Source of the DNA: Peromyscus leucopus
Taxonomy: Eukaryota; Chordata; Mammalia; Rodentia; Cricetidae
Length of the DNA stretch: 64,000 nucleotides
Reading direction: 5' to 3'
NCBI RefSeq assembly: GCF_004664715.2
Contig: NC_051075.1
Location: 24,427,715-24,491,714 of the forward strand
Position numbers and translations under genes: made by a program. Shown here one piece after another: positions 55,346 through 64,000 of this stretch. The stretch's first letter is position 1. Every line of letters starts with the position of its first letter. Under the pieces are notes generated by a model. The model had not been told where the DNA came from and made no database searches. It saw nothing but the letters and a program-made list of their open reading frames with translations.

Positions 55346-55472
55346 CCCAGATTTGACACCATTTTACTAAAATTTCCCCATAAACTCTCTCTCTCCTTCC
55401 CCTCCTCTCTATATATACACTTTTTCTGCCTCCTGAGAGTTGAGATTAAAGATGTGGGCTACTAAGCCTGAC

Positions 55473-55530
<58 letters not shown>

Positions 55531-55683
55531 ATTTGGTTTTTCAAGACAGGGTTTCTCCATGTACCTTTGGTGCCCATCCTGGATCTCGCTCTGTAGCCCA
55601 GGCTGGCCTTGAACTCACAGAGACCCACCTGCCTCTGCCTCCCAAGTGCTGGGATTAAAGGCGTGCACCACTGCCGCCTGGCT
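55473..55683 (-). mobile_element. B1 SINE with (CA)n tail
   Basis: (CA)n 55473-55523, then CAAGACAGGGTTTCTCCATG to CACCACTGCCGCCTGGC. Confidence 0.9.
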
Positions 55684-55774
55684 CCTGACTATATTCTTAA
55701 ATGGGAATCAACCCATTTTGTGGGTGCTTAGGTATCTGACCTGTACAGGGAAAATTCTGCTAAACAGAACACTT

Positions 55775-55843
55775 TCCCTCCTCCTCCTCCTCCTCCTCCT
55801 CCTCCTCCTCCTCCTCCTCTTCCTCCTCCTCCTCCTCCTCCCT
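55775..55843. repeat. (TCC)n microsatellite
   Basis: CCTCCTCCTCC repeats for about 69 bases with one CTT interruption, followed by a short reverse B1 scrap. Confidence 0.97.
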
Positions 55844-55972
55844 TCTAGCTTCTCATTTGAGACAGGGTTTCCCCAAGCCTGTCTGTTCTACACAAAGCTG
55901 AGAAGCAGCACAGGATAGGCTGGCCTGTTCAAAGGGACTGCGTACAGAGCTGGAAGAGAGTGTGGAAGCAAT

Positions 55973-56300
55973 GCAGGGGCTGTGTGAGAGCTGGGGGTTG
56001 ACAGGAGTGGCCCTAACATTACCAAGTGCAGGGGCTGTGTGAGAGCTGGGGGTCGACAGGAGCGGCCCTGACATTACCAAGTGCAGGGGCTGTGTGAGAG
56101 CTGGGGGTCGACAGGAGCGGCCATGACATTACCAAGTGCAGGGGCTGTGTGAGAGCTGGGGGTCGACAGGAGTGGCCCTAACATTACCAAGTGCAGGGGC
56201 TGTGTGAGAGCTGGGGGTCGACAGGAGTGGCCCTGACATTACCAAGTGCAGGGGCTGTGTGAGAGCTGGGGGTCGACAGGAGCGGCCATGACATTACCAA
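55973..56300 (+). repeat. 55-bp minisatellite, six units with three-unit higher-order pattern
   Basis: Units start GCAGGGGCTGTGTGAGAGCT at 55973, 56028, 56083, 56138, 56193 and 56248. Each is 55 bases. Variant bases follow a period of three units: units 1 and 4 carry AGTGGCCCTAAC, units 2 and 5 carry CCCTGAC, units 3 and 6 carry AGCGGCCATGAC. A 165-base block has therefore been duplicated. Every unit but the first contains GTCGAC. Confidence 0.97.
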
Positions 56301-56734
56301 ATGGAATCCAGGGAAGAAAGAAGCAGAGACCTCCCTTCTGGGGTCAGAGTCTTGTCTGGGTGACCTTATGGGGGGGGTCATCAAAGAAATGAATGGCTTC
56401 CCTCTCTTCCCTTCCTCTGCTCTTTGTCTGAGACGCCCACTGACCAACACCGGAAGTCAGCCAGAAGTCCACAGCACCTAGGCCAGCAGCCAGGGGCCGA
56501 TGATCCCCACACTGCACTTACCCAACAAGGCGTCTGGAGGGTCCAACTCACCAGTCCATACCAAGTGCTCACGCACATGGCAGCACTACACACAGGAAGG
56601 ATGGCTGTTCCATGTGCTGCTGCGTGGGGCCTACACACCTGTTACACAGCATCTGGCAGGTGTGAGCCAATCACGCAGGCCACAGGAGAGGTTGCGGGTG
56701 GAAGCCAATAGTGGAGGCCAGGCCAGGCTGGCCT

Positions 56735-56912
56735 CTGGAAACAGCAGCCCCTATGAACTGAGTACCTGTGTGTCAGGGCTGAGTTGGTCCCCAGGGGCAC
56801 AAATGGGGGAGAATCATCCCTGTATCTCAGAGGAGGAGACTGATGCTCAAAGACACGACACTCCCTGCCTAAGGCTACGAAGCTAATAAAACCTGGCTCT
56901 GAGCCGCGTAGG
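56735..56912 (-). mobile_element. MIR-type ancient SINE
   Basis: CCTGTATCTCAGAGGAGGAG, ACTGATGCTCAAAGACACGA and CTAATAAAACCTGGCTCTGA follow the reverse MIR core (deletion-prone but ordered). Confidence 0.65.
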
Positions 56913-57019
56913 CTCACTGTGATGTTCTTTCCATCTGATGAGTTCTTTCTAGACAATGGTGCCTATGAACAAGATTTACAAAGTGTAATATGAAAAATCA
57001 GAATTGAGAATATCCTCTG

Positions 57020-57165
57020 ATGCCTGGCAGTGGTGGCACATGCCTTTAATTCTAACACTCGGGAGGCAGAGGCAGGTAGATCTCTGAGTTCGAGGCTAGC
57101 CTGGGCTACAGAGCAAGTTCCAGGACAGCCAGGACTACACGGAGAAAGTCTGTCTTAAAAAACAA
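57020..57165 (+). mobile_element. B1 SINE
   Basis: CCTGGCAGTGGTGGCACATG to AAAGTCTGTCTTAAAAAAC. Confidence 0.9.
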
Positions 57166-57183
57166 ACATACAAAAGATTTGGG

Positions 57184-57502
57184 GTCTGGGAAGATGGTCC
57201 AGCAGGTACAGTGCTTACTGCACACACACAAGGATCTGATTTTGGATCCCCAGCATCCATGTAAGAAGTCAGGCATGTGTCAGCACATACCTGTAACTCC
57301 AGCACTGGGGAGGCAGACAGAAGGACCCCGAGGGCTCACTGGCCTGCCAGTCTAGCTGAAACTCAAACTTCAGGTTCAGCATGAGACGCTGTGTCAAGAA
57401 ACAATGTAGAGGATGACCCAATATCAGCCTCTGGCCTCCACAAGCACTTCCCAGGCCAGTATACCCACACACATATGAACACACTTGCAGACACCATAAA
57501 TA
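57184..57502 (+). mobile_element. B4 SINE
   Basis: A tRNA-like head (GGGAAGATGGTCCAGCAGGT, TTTGGATCCCCAGCATCCAT), a B1-like middle (TACCTGTAACTCCAGCACTG) and CTCTGGCCTCCACAAGCAC. Confidence 0.8.
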
Positions 57503-57575
57503 CTAGCCAACAGATAAAAAATAAAAATAGGGCTAGTTCAATGGCTCAGTGATAAAGGCACTTGCTGGCAAACCT

Positions 57576-57635
<60 letters not shown>

Positions 57636-57706
57636 AGATGGAAGGAAGGAAGGAAGGAAGGAAGGAAGGAAGGAAGGAAGAAAAGAAAGGAAGGAAGGAA
57701 GAATAA

Positions 57707-57782
<76 letters not shown>

Positions 57783-57784
57783 AA
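57576..57784. repeat. Purine tract: (GA)n-(GGAA)n-(GAAA)n
   Basis: About 209 bases almost purely purine on +: (GA)n 57576-57633, a short CAGATGG break, (GGAA)n to about 57710, then (GAAA)n to 57784. It sits on a truncated SINE head (GGCTAGTTCAATGGCTCAGT at 57531). Confidence 0.96.
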
Positions 57785-57934
57785 AAAGGAAAATCCAGGC
57801 ATAGCAGCACATGTCTCTGCCCCCAGAACTAGGCAGGGGGGCCGAGTAGCTCCCTGAAACTCATTGTCAACCAGCATGGTCGAATCCATGAGCCTCAGGG
57901 TTGGTGAAAGACCCTAACTCAGAAAGTAAGAAGG

Positions 57935-58065
57935 AGACAGGTATGATGGCATATGACTTTAATGCCAGCACTCGGGAGGCAAAAGCAGGCAGATCTTCAT
58001 AAGCTCAAGACCAGCCTGGTCCACAGAGTGAGTGCCAGGCCAGCCACCCAGGGCTACATGCTGAG
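57935..58065 (+). mobile_element. B1 SINE, diverged
   Basis: CAGGTATGATGGCATATGAC, CAAGACCAGCCTGGTCCACA. The end has been lost next to the provirus. Confidence 0.75.
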
Positions 58066-58080
58066 ATAATAATACAAAGT

Positions 58081-58437
58081 TGTAGCTGGAAGTTTTCCTA
58101 TGTCCTGCCCTGTCCTACAGCCACTTGGTCCCAAGTAAACACACAGAGTCTTATATTAATTACAAACTGTATGGTCTATGGCTCAGGCTTCTCACCAGTT
58201 AGCTCTTACAACTTAACTCAGCCCATTCCTATTAATCTATGTTTTGCCATGTGGCTTCGTGGCTTTAGCTGTTCTCTCACATCTTGCTTCTCCTGGCAGA
58301 AGCTCACAGTATCTCCTGACTCCACTCTTCTTCATCTCCACCTCGAGTTTGAATGTCCTGCCTAACCTTACTCTGCCTTGCCATTGGCCAGTGAGAGAGA
58401 CACATATTCACAGTGTATAGAAAGACATCCCACAGCA
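58081..58437 (-). repeat. 3' LTR of the element
   Basis: + view: TGTAGCTGGAAGTTTTCC ... GACATCCCACAGCA. Compared with the 5' LTR it lacks about 20 bases around the ATTGG/CCAAT pair near the U3 start (GGCCAGTGAGAGAGACACAT here). Confidence 0.9.
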
Positions 58438-59353
58438 CTGCCCCTTTTCCGTCTAATCAAAAAGGAAGGTTGTAACTTTAACATCATAAAATTATGTACA
58501 ATAAAACAGTTATCAAGTAAGAATTATAGTTACAATATCTAGTCTATTTGTATTTGGTAAAATTAAAGAAAATATTCTATCATATATCCTATTTTTGAGA
58601 GTCTAAAGTTTTATCATAACTAAGGAAAACTATAATCATATTAGTCTTCAACTCCATCAAAGACCCCAGAAGGACATAATATTACCTAAGTAAACAGGAA
58701 GTGCATTGTAAGCAACTTCCAAAATCCTAGAAATGACAGAGACAGCTGGCTGCCTGGACAGTCATCCAAAGTTCCTCTGCAATGTTGGGGCATCCATCTT
58801 TAGCCTGCCGGCCTAGAGTCTCTGGCAGACTTTCAGTGAAGCAGAAAATTTGAAGAATTGTCTTGCCTATTGGCAAAGTTCATCAGTCACTTTCTTCCGT
58901 GTCCTACAGAATGTCTTGCAGTCTCCTCTGTGAAGCAGGAACCTGAAACCTTTGCCTGGTTTTGGCAAACTTTAGTGGTCACTTTCCCATGGGTCCTGCA
59001 CATCCAGTTTATATAACATCCTGTCAAACAGTCCAGGCAAGAGCAGTTTCTTGCCCAAAAGCCAGTTTTTCCATGAAGAAGATAAACTCCATATAGAGTG
59101 TCTTCAATGCCCATCTTCCTCTTTGAAGTAAATTGGTGCTACCAGGAGCAGGCATGTCTCATTATCCAGAAAAGTCTAAGTTTTTAAAACATTTTAAATG
59201 CTATATTCTGTAGGCCTTTGAAGTGTTTGAAGATTACCTACCTAATTGAAATATATCCATGTATATCTAGAAAATTTAACTAACATGACTATAAGTTTGA
59301 TTATCATAAATAAGTAATTATTTATCTGTATTTCTTAATTATATATTATAATT

Positions 59354-59356
<3 letters not shown>

Positions 59357-59392
<36 letters not shown>

Positions 59393-59547
59393 TTTTATTT
59401 TATTTTTCAAGACAGGGTTTCTCTGTGTAGCTTTGTGCCTTTCCTGGATCTCTCTCTGTAGACCAGGCTGGCCTCGAACTCACAAAGATCCGCCTGTCTC
59501 TGCCTCCCAAGTGCTGGGATTAAAGGCATGTGCCACCACCGCCCAGC
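59357..59547 (-). mobile_element. B1 SINE inside the provirus, 11-bp target duplication
   Basis: An (ATTT)n tail (to about 59405) and TTTTTCAAGACAGGGTTTCT to ACCACCGCCCAGC. TTATAATTTTA occurs at 59346-59356 and 59548-59558, so it post-dates the provirus. Confidence 0.93.
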
Positions 59548-61507
59548 TTATAATTTTAAATGAGTTGCATAAGCATAAATACCTTAAATAAGAGTAGAAA
59601 TATACATATATATAAAGTATAACAAAATTAACTTCAAATTTGTGTCAATAAACTAAAATCCATACTAATATAAAATATGCAAGATTAATAGTTGTTTTTT
59701 TATTAAAGTAGATTCAATAATCTGCCCTTTTGTCCTATCATTTCTATATCATATCCCCTTTTCTTCTTTTAGAAAGAGATTGACTATCACCAATAACAAT
59801 TTGTAACCAATCCCATAAACAAAGACAAATATCCATAATCCATATTTTGGGGATGTGGGCATAGTTTTTTAGGCTATTTTCTGCTGATTGGGAGTGCTGG
59901 TAGTCTTTGGGGGACCCTTAGAAAATTTAAGATTATGGTCAAGTTCTGACTGGAGTAGTGTGTGAGCTGGATCATCTCAGCCAGCAGCCTTGACCCTGTT
60001 CTGGATGCAGAACTCAGAGGAAACTGCAACAGAGGCATTTTGAGATGCTGGATCATCTGGGCCATTTGTTTTCATTGGTGTCTGGTCCCCTCATCCTGAA
60101 AATACATTTACTTTTAAAGGTAACATACATATCTGCATTAATACAAGCACAGACTGTGGATTGTATGTAAGTCAACCAAAGATAATTTCTTGTTATGTGT
60201 TTGAGCAGGTAAAATATACATCATGTGTCTTGCAGTTCTTTCAGGTTTATGTTTTTATGTTTGTAGTCAGGATTTCAGGGGGTCTTCCTGCAGGGCGTTT
60301 ACCCACCAACCTCACAGCTCCCCAGAGTTTTCTTGAGTGTGAGCAGCAGAAAATATTAGATAGAAGGATTTAGATTGTGGAGATAAACAGATAGAAAATA
60401 AAGGATACCCTCGAGAGGGCCTGGAACCTATTCCAACGGGCCCTGACTGTCTCTGCCCCAGGGTATTTATAGAGATGCCAAGGGGGTGGAGCAAAAGACC
60501 TCCCCCCAGCACAGCCAAGTGCAGACCATCTCAGACACCTGCACTCAGGCCCGTGGTCCTAATCATCCTCTCTATGCAGATCTGCTAAGTAAAGCCACGA
60601 GGAACCTGAAAACGGTCTCCCACATCTTCCTCAATCAAATCTGATCATCTTTAATTTTAAGTGAATCCATAGCCTCTCATTTCCCATGGAAACAAAAATA
60701 TAACCTCTCCTCCAAAGTGACATACCTTTTGACTTAAATTTTGGAACCAAGATGTTTTTAAAATATGTATGTTGGTTTAACCCAGCAGCTTTTATAATCA
60801 AATGTCTCATAGCAGTCAAAACTTTTAAAGACAACATAATAATATACATAATCCAGACTCTCTGTGCATTTTCATCCTCATGTGGCTCCTTTTTTTTTAT
60901 TTTACTTTACTCCCCTTTCTAAGGATTTTATTTTATTATTTTAAAACTATATATTTCTTTTTCATGATTGTCTGTACCTTCTCTTTATTCTCCCAAGCCT
61001 ACGTATATTTTTAAACACACTGTAACCCATTTAGAGTTTTTTTTCATCAGAATCTGTTTTATTGTGTCTCTAATCATTTTCTGACCATTGCTTTAAACTG
61101 AGGCGTGACTAGGAACAATGCAGCATCCTTGGCTGCTGGCTCTGCCCCACTCAGCTTTTCAACATGGTGCAGGTACCAAGGAGTCACGCTTATCTCCCCA
61201 ATTCTGGGAAGCAGTATCAAGTAGCATGCTTGTGTTTTTAAGCCTGTGGCTGTGCTCTCAAGCTAGCAGGCAGTGGCTGGGAGAAGCTTGTCTGTACCAT
61301 ACCCTGTGGGAGAGACTTTGGAAATCCACCATGCTGCTTAGTGCATGGCGGCTGGTGGCCGGCGGCCAGCTCCATCTTACAGACAGCAGTCGGGAGATGT
61401 GTCTCTGCACTGCTGTTGGCTTGACACCGTGAGACTAGGAAGTCCAGTGTGGCTCTGTTTTTGTGCATTCAGAATCTTTAAGCTTCCTTAGGTCTATGTG
61501 GATCAAT

Positions 61508-61525
61508 GCCCCACGTTGGGTACCA
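61508..61525 (-). other. Retroviral primer-binding site, tRNA-Lys type
   Basis: Complement reads TGGTACCCAACGTGGGGC, two bases from the 5' LTR end. It differs from the Lys-1,2 site at the fourth and fifth positions. Confidence 0.82.
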
Positions 61526-61527
61526 AT

Positions 61528-61904
61528 TGTAGCTGGAAGTTTTCCTATGACCTGCCTGGTCCTGCGGCTTCTCGGTCCCAAGAAAACACATGGAGTCTTA
61601 TATTAATTACAAACTGTATGGCCTATGGCTCAGGCTTCCCACTAGCTAGTTCTTACAACTTAACTCAGTCCATTTCTATTGATCTATGCATGACCACATG
61701 GCTTCATGGCGTTTCCTGTTCTCTCACATTTTACTTTTCCTGGCAGCTGCTCGTAATGTCTCCTGACTCCACTCTTCTTCATCTCCATCTCCAGTCTGAA
61801 TGTCCTACCTAGCCTTATTCTGCCTTGCCATTGGCCAAACAGCTTTATTATCAACCAATGAGGGCAACACATATTTACAGCGTACAGAAAGACATCCCAC
61901 AGCA
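61528..61904 (-). repeat. 5' LTR of the element
   Basis: + view: TGTAGCTGGAAGTTTTCC ... GACATCCCACAGCA, 377 bases, retaining the CATTGGCCAAACAGC and TCAACCAATGAGGG stretches (two CCAAT-type boxes in sense). Confidence 0.9.
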
Positions 61905-61910
61905 CCAAGT

Positions 61911-62115
61911 CTAAAAATAAAAGGAAGAAAGTCATCAATGAAGAGACACCTGGCGTGTTCACACACGTGTGAACATCTGAGGGTACACGTGCACACATGC
62001 ACATAGTCACAAGCTGTCAGTGTTGTTTACTACTATTTGTTAAGCAATCCAAGTTTCACTTCGTAGCTGGCCATCAGCCATCACTGATTCTTTTAATCCA
62101 GTCTTGGTGTGGCTG
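61911..62115. other. Intergenic, no recognised feature
   Basis: Unassigned, including a CACACGTGTG palindrome at 61960. Confidence 0.4.
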
Positions 62116-62119
62116 GGCA

Positions 62120-62350
62120 AGGGTCATGGGGACCAGAGGATGGCAGTGTCTTGTTTTATCACTCTCTGACTTATTCCCTTACGACAGGGGCTCTTACTCA
62201 GGCTACCTGGATCTAGGCTGGTCGGCAACAAACCCCAGTGCTCCTCCCGTCTCCAGCTCCCGTGGCGTTGGGTTGCAGTTTCTTGCAAGTGCTGGGGACC
62301 AGCTGCTCTGTGCACCTGCCTCTATTCCTTCCCTGCTCTGATGGGCTGGA
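62120..62350 (-). mobile_element. B4-like SINE, diverged
   Basis: TTACGACAGGGGCTCTTACT, ATCTAGGCTGGTCGGCAACA and AAGTGCTGGGGACCAGCTGC in reverse orientation. Confidence 0.55.
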
Positions 62351-63005
62351 ACCCTTCCCTTCCTGTGATGTGTTTGCCAGGCATGTTACTGCAGCAATGA
62401 GGAAGCACCACTTCCCAAATCACTAGGGAGAGGTAGGGCCACCACTACAGTGAATCCAACCAGGAAGTTCTTAGAGCTTTAGAACTGGTTTACAGGCAGA
62501 ACATGGAAGAGTTTGGAACTTTGGGCTAGAAAAGCCCTACGCTGTGATAAACATGAGTCATTGCAGTGCGATTTCGAAGAGATGTTGAGGGAAATGTAGG
62601 CAGTGGAGGCCCAACTCGTGGGTTTTCAAACAGGACTCTACTGGGGACTGAACTAGAGGCTACTTATGTTATATTTTGGCAAAGAATCTGGCTACATTCT
62701 TCTCTTGTCCTGAGAACTTGAGTGAAACTGAATTCAAAAGGTGTGACTCCTTTGTTTGGCAGAGGTGATTTAAAGACAGTATCGCTTTGAGGCCGTGGTA
62801 TGGTCACCACTATGTGATGATATATCTGACTCCAGGCTTTTATTATTAAGACCAATTAGAATTCATGCCACACTATTCTTATTCAGATTCACAGCAAGAG
62901 AGAGCAGAAGGATAGGAAACGTGAAGCATGGTAGGAAAAGGAATGATTTTAAAGTTACAGAGAAAACAGCTGTGCTTGTTACAGTGATTAACACCGTCAG
63001 AAACC
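62350..63005. other. Intergenic, no recognised feature
   Basis: Single-copy-looking sequence with no exon or repeat family seen. Confidence 0.45.
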
Positions 63006-63007
63006 TC

Positions 63008-63203
63008 GTGGGCCTGGGAAAACAGCTCAGGGGTTAAAAGTACTGGCTGCTCTTCCAGAGGACCCAAGTTCATGTCTCACCACCCACATCAACTGACTCA
63101 CAACTGTCTGTCCAGCTCCTGTGAACCTGAGGCCTCTTTTGGCCTCTATGAACACTGATACACATGTATACAAGTATATACACAATTAAAAATAAAATGA
63201 GAG

Positions 63204-63260
<57 letters not shown>
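63008..63260 (+). mobile_element. B2 SINE with (GATA)n tail
   Basis: GGGCCTGGGAAAACAGCTCA, GACCCAAGTTCATGTCTCAC, AAAATAAAATGAGAGAGAAA, then (GATA)n at about 63208-63260. The tetranucleotide array grew in or beside the SINE tail. Confidence 0.88.
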
Positions 63261-63261
<1 letters not shown>

Positions 63262-63418
63262 TTCTTGCTTTGCTGTTCTGCACTGGAATAACAGGAAAGA
63301 TGCCCTGAAGACAACACCCCACACATCAAAGTGTCCATCTTGTGAAAATGCAAAGTATTTTAAAGGAGAGAACCTTAACTTATAACCTTAACTTAGCAGC
63401 TAAAGGGTACCTGCTAAC

Positions 63419-63419
<1 letters not shown>

Positions 63420-63474
<55 letters not shown>

Positions 63475-63530
63475 ACGCACACGCACACGCACACGCACAC
63501 TCACACACACATGCACACACCACACACACT
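63420..63530. repeat. (AC)n - (ACGCAC)n microsatellite
   Basis: Pure (AC)n to 63464, then a hexamer ACGCAC array to about 63500, then mixed CA-rich sequence. Confidence 0.97.
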
Positions 63531-64000
63531 CCCTGGGCACACAGAGACCACTGCAGCTGTGGTCCAAGGAGGTCAATCTACATCTTGAGCTGCCAGTGGG
63601 ACTTGGCAATGCCATCCATGTGGTACTGATTTTCTAAGAATGAAAAAATGCAAGATTGGAGGGGTCATGGAGTCTGACATCAAGGTCCCCGAGAGCTGGT
63701 GAGGTCGGGCATATGTGTCAGGGTCAGGGTCCTTGCAGGGAAGCACTGAGTGGCCATGACATGAAGCTGCAAGGAATTGTCCAAATTGCGATGGAGACCC
63801 CAGGACGTGAGAGATGGAGTGTTTTCCCAAGAGAACTGCAGACACAGAGTAGAACTAGTCCAAGGAAGAGACTGCAGGTGCTTCAGGAGGCAGAGCTGGA
63901 GCCCAGAAGATTCCACTGTGAGGCCCAGGGGCCACGCATGGAGCTGCATTATTTGTATTTTCCCTGTGGTCTTTCAGACTTCACTCTGATTTCTCTGCTG
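63531..64000. other. Right end of window, no recognised feature
   Basis: Unassigned sequence. Nothing resembling the expected downstream gene is reached. Confidence 0.45.

Larger units (their letters stand above)
58081..61904 (-). mobile_element. Two-LTR class II endogenous retrovirus-like element, non-coding remnant
   Basis: LTRs at 58081-58437 and 61528-61904 have the same (minus) orientation and share TG...CA ends with the solo LTR at 51620. Next to the 5' LTR, after two bases, lies an 18-base primer-binding site on minus, TGGTACCCAACGTGGGGC (complement of 61508-61525). It matches the tRNA-Lys-1,2 type site at 16 of 18 positions as I recall that sequence. A purine-rich AAAAGGGGCAG on minus (complement of about 58438-58449) adjoins the 3' LTR. 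Flanks are CAAAGT (58075-58080) and CCAAGT (61905-61910), a 6-bp duplication with one mismatch. The ~3.1-kb interior, which includes a 191-base B1, has no gag, protease, pol or env reading frame that I can recognise. The LTRs have clearly diverged and the 3' LTR has lost about 20 bases. I infer an old, non-autonomous class II element, comparable in size and plan to the cricetid 'mys' type, but I cannot confirm that identity. Confidence 0.87.

Noticed and set aside
57538..57889. Ser/Leu/Phe and Arg/Lys/Glu-rich frames
   Set aside because: Translations of the purine tract.
20104..64000. Nfkbia or another coding neighbour
   Set aside because: No ankyrin-repeat or other recognisable exon was found on either strand. 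The neighbour is expected beyond the right edge.

Overview
This is nuclear DNA from a myomorph rodent, most likely a cricetid (hamster, vole or deer mouse group). The case rests on dense B1, B2, B3/B4 and ID SINEs, rodent L1, URR1-type hAT elements, and several LTR families that I associate with cricetid genomes. The B1 copies carry the variant body typical of cricetids ('GAGCTCCAGGAAAGGCGC', 'CTCCAAAGCTACACAGAG'). There are no operons, and almost all open reading frames are shadows of repeats.

Only one protein-coding gene can be supported: Psma6 (20S proteasome subunit alpha-6, also called iota) on the + strand. Exons 2-7 are present (residues 26-246 of 246), every intron is GT-AG, all phases close, and the gene ends with a polyadenylation signal at 20079. 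Exon 1 and the promoter lie just left of the window. The first ~200 bases look like the downstream edge of the promoter CpG island. The coding sequence reads Gly at residue 145, where I recall Glu in human and mouse.

From about 20.1 kb to 64 kb I see no exon I can defend. In human and mouse the next gene downstream of Psma6 is Nfkbia, so this is probably the Psma6-Nfkbia intergenic interval. It holds a nearly full-length dead L1 (29.05-35.66 kb) that carries a B1 and an LTR-like insert, older L1 pieces, many SINEs, and a two-LTR class II endogenous retrovirus remnant (58.08-61.90 kb, minus strand) with a tRNA-Lys-like primer-binding site. There are also solo LTRs of the same family, three minisatellites (45-bp, 16-bp and 55-bp units), and an unusual ~255-bp inverted duplication at 49.8 and 50.5 kb. 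Several GC-rich single-copy-looking blocks lie between 38.9 and 54.4 kb.

The most informative structures are nested insertions whose order can be read from intact target-site duplications. At 10.1-10.8 kb an LTR sits inside a URR1 hAT element, which sits inside a B1-like sequence. At 51.6-52.0 kb a solo LTR splits a B1. At 58-62 kb a B1 sits inside the provirus. SINE boundaries are by eye and good to about +/-10 bases, except where a target-site duplication fixes them.
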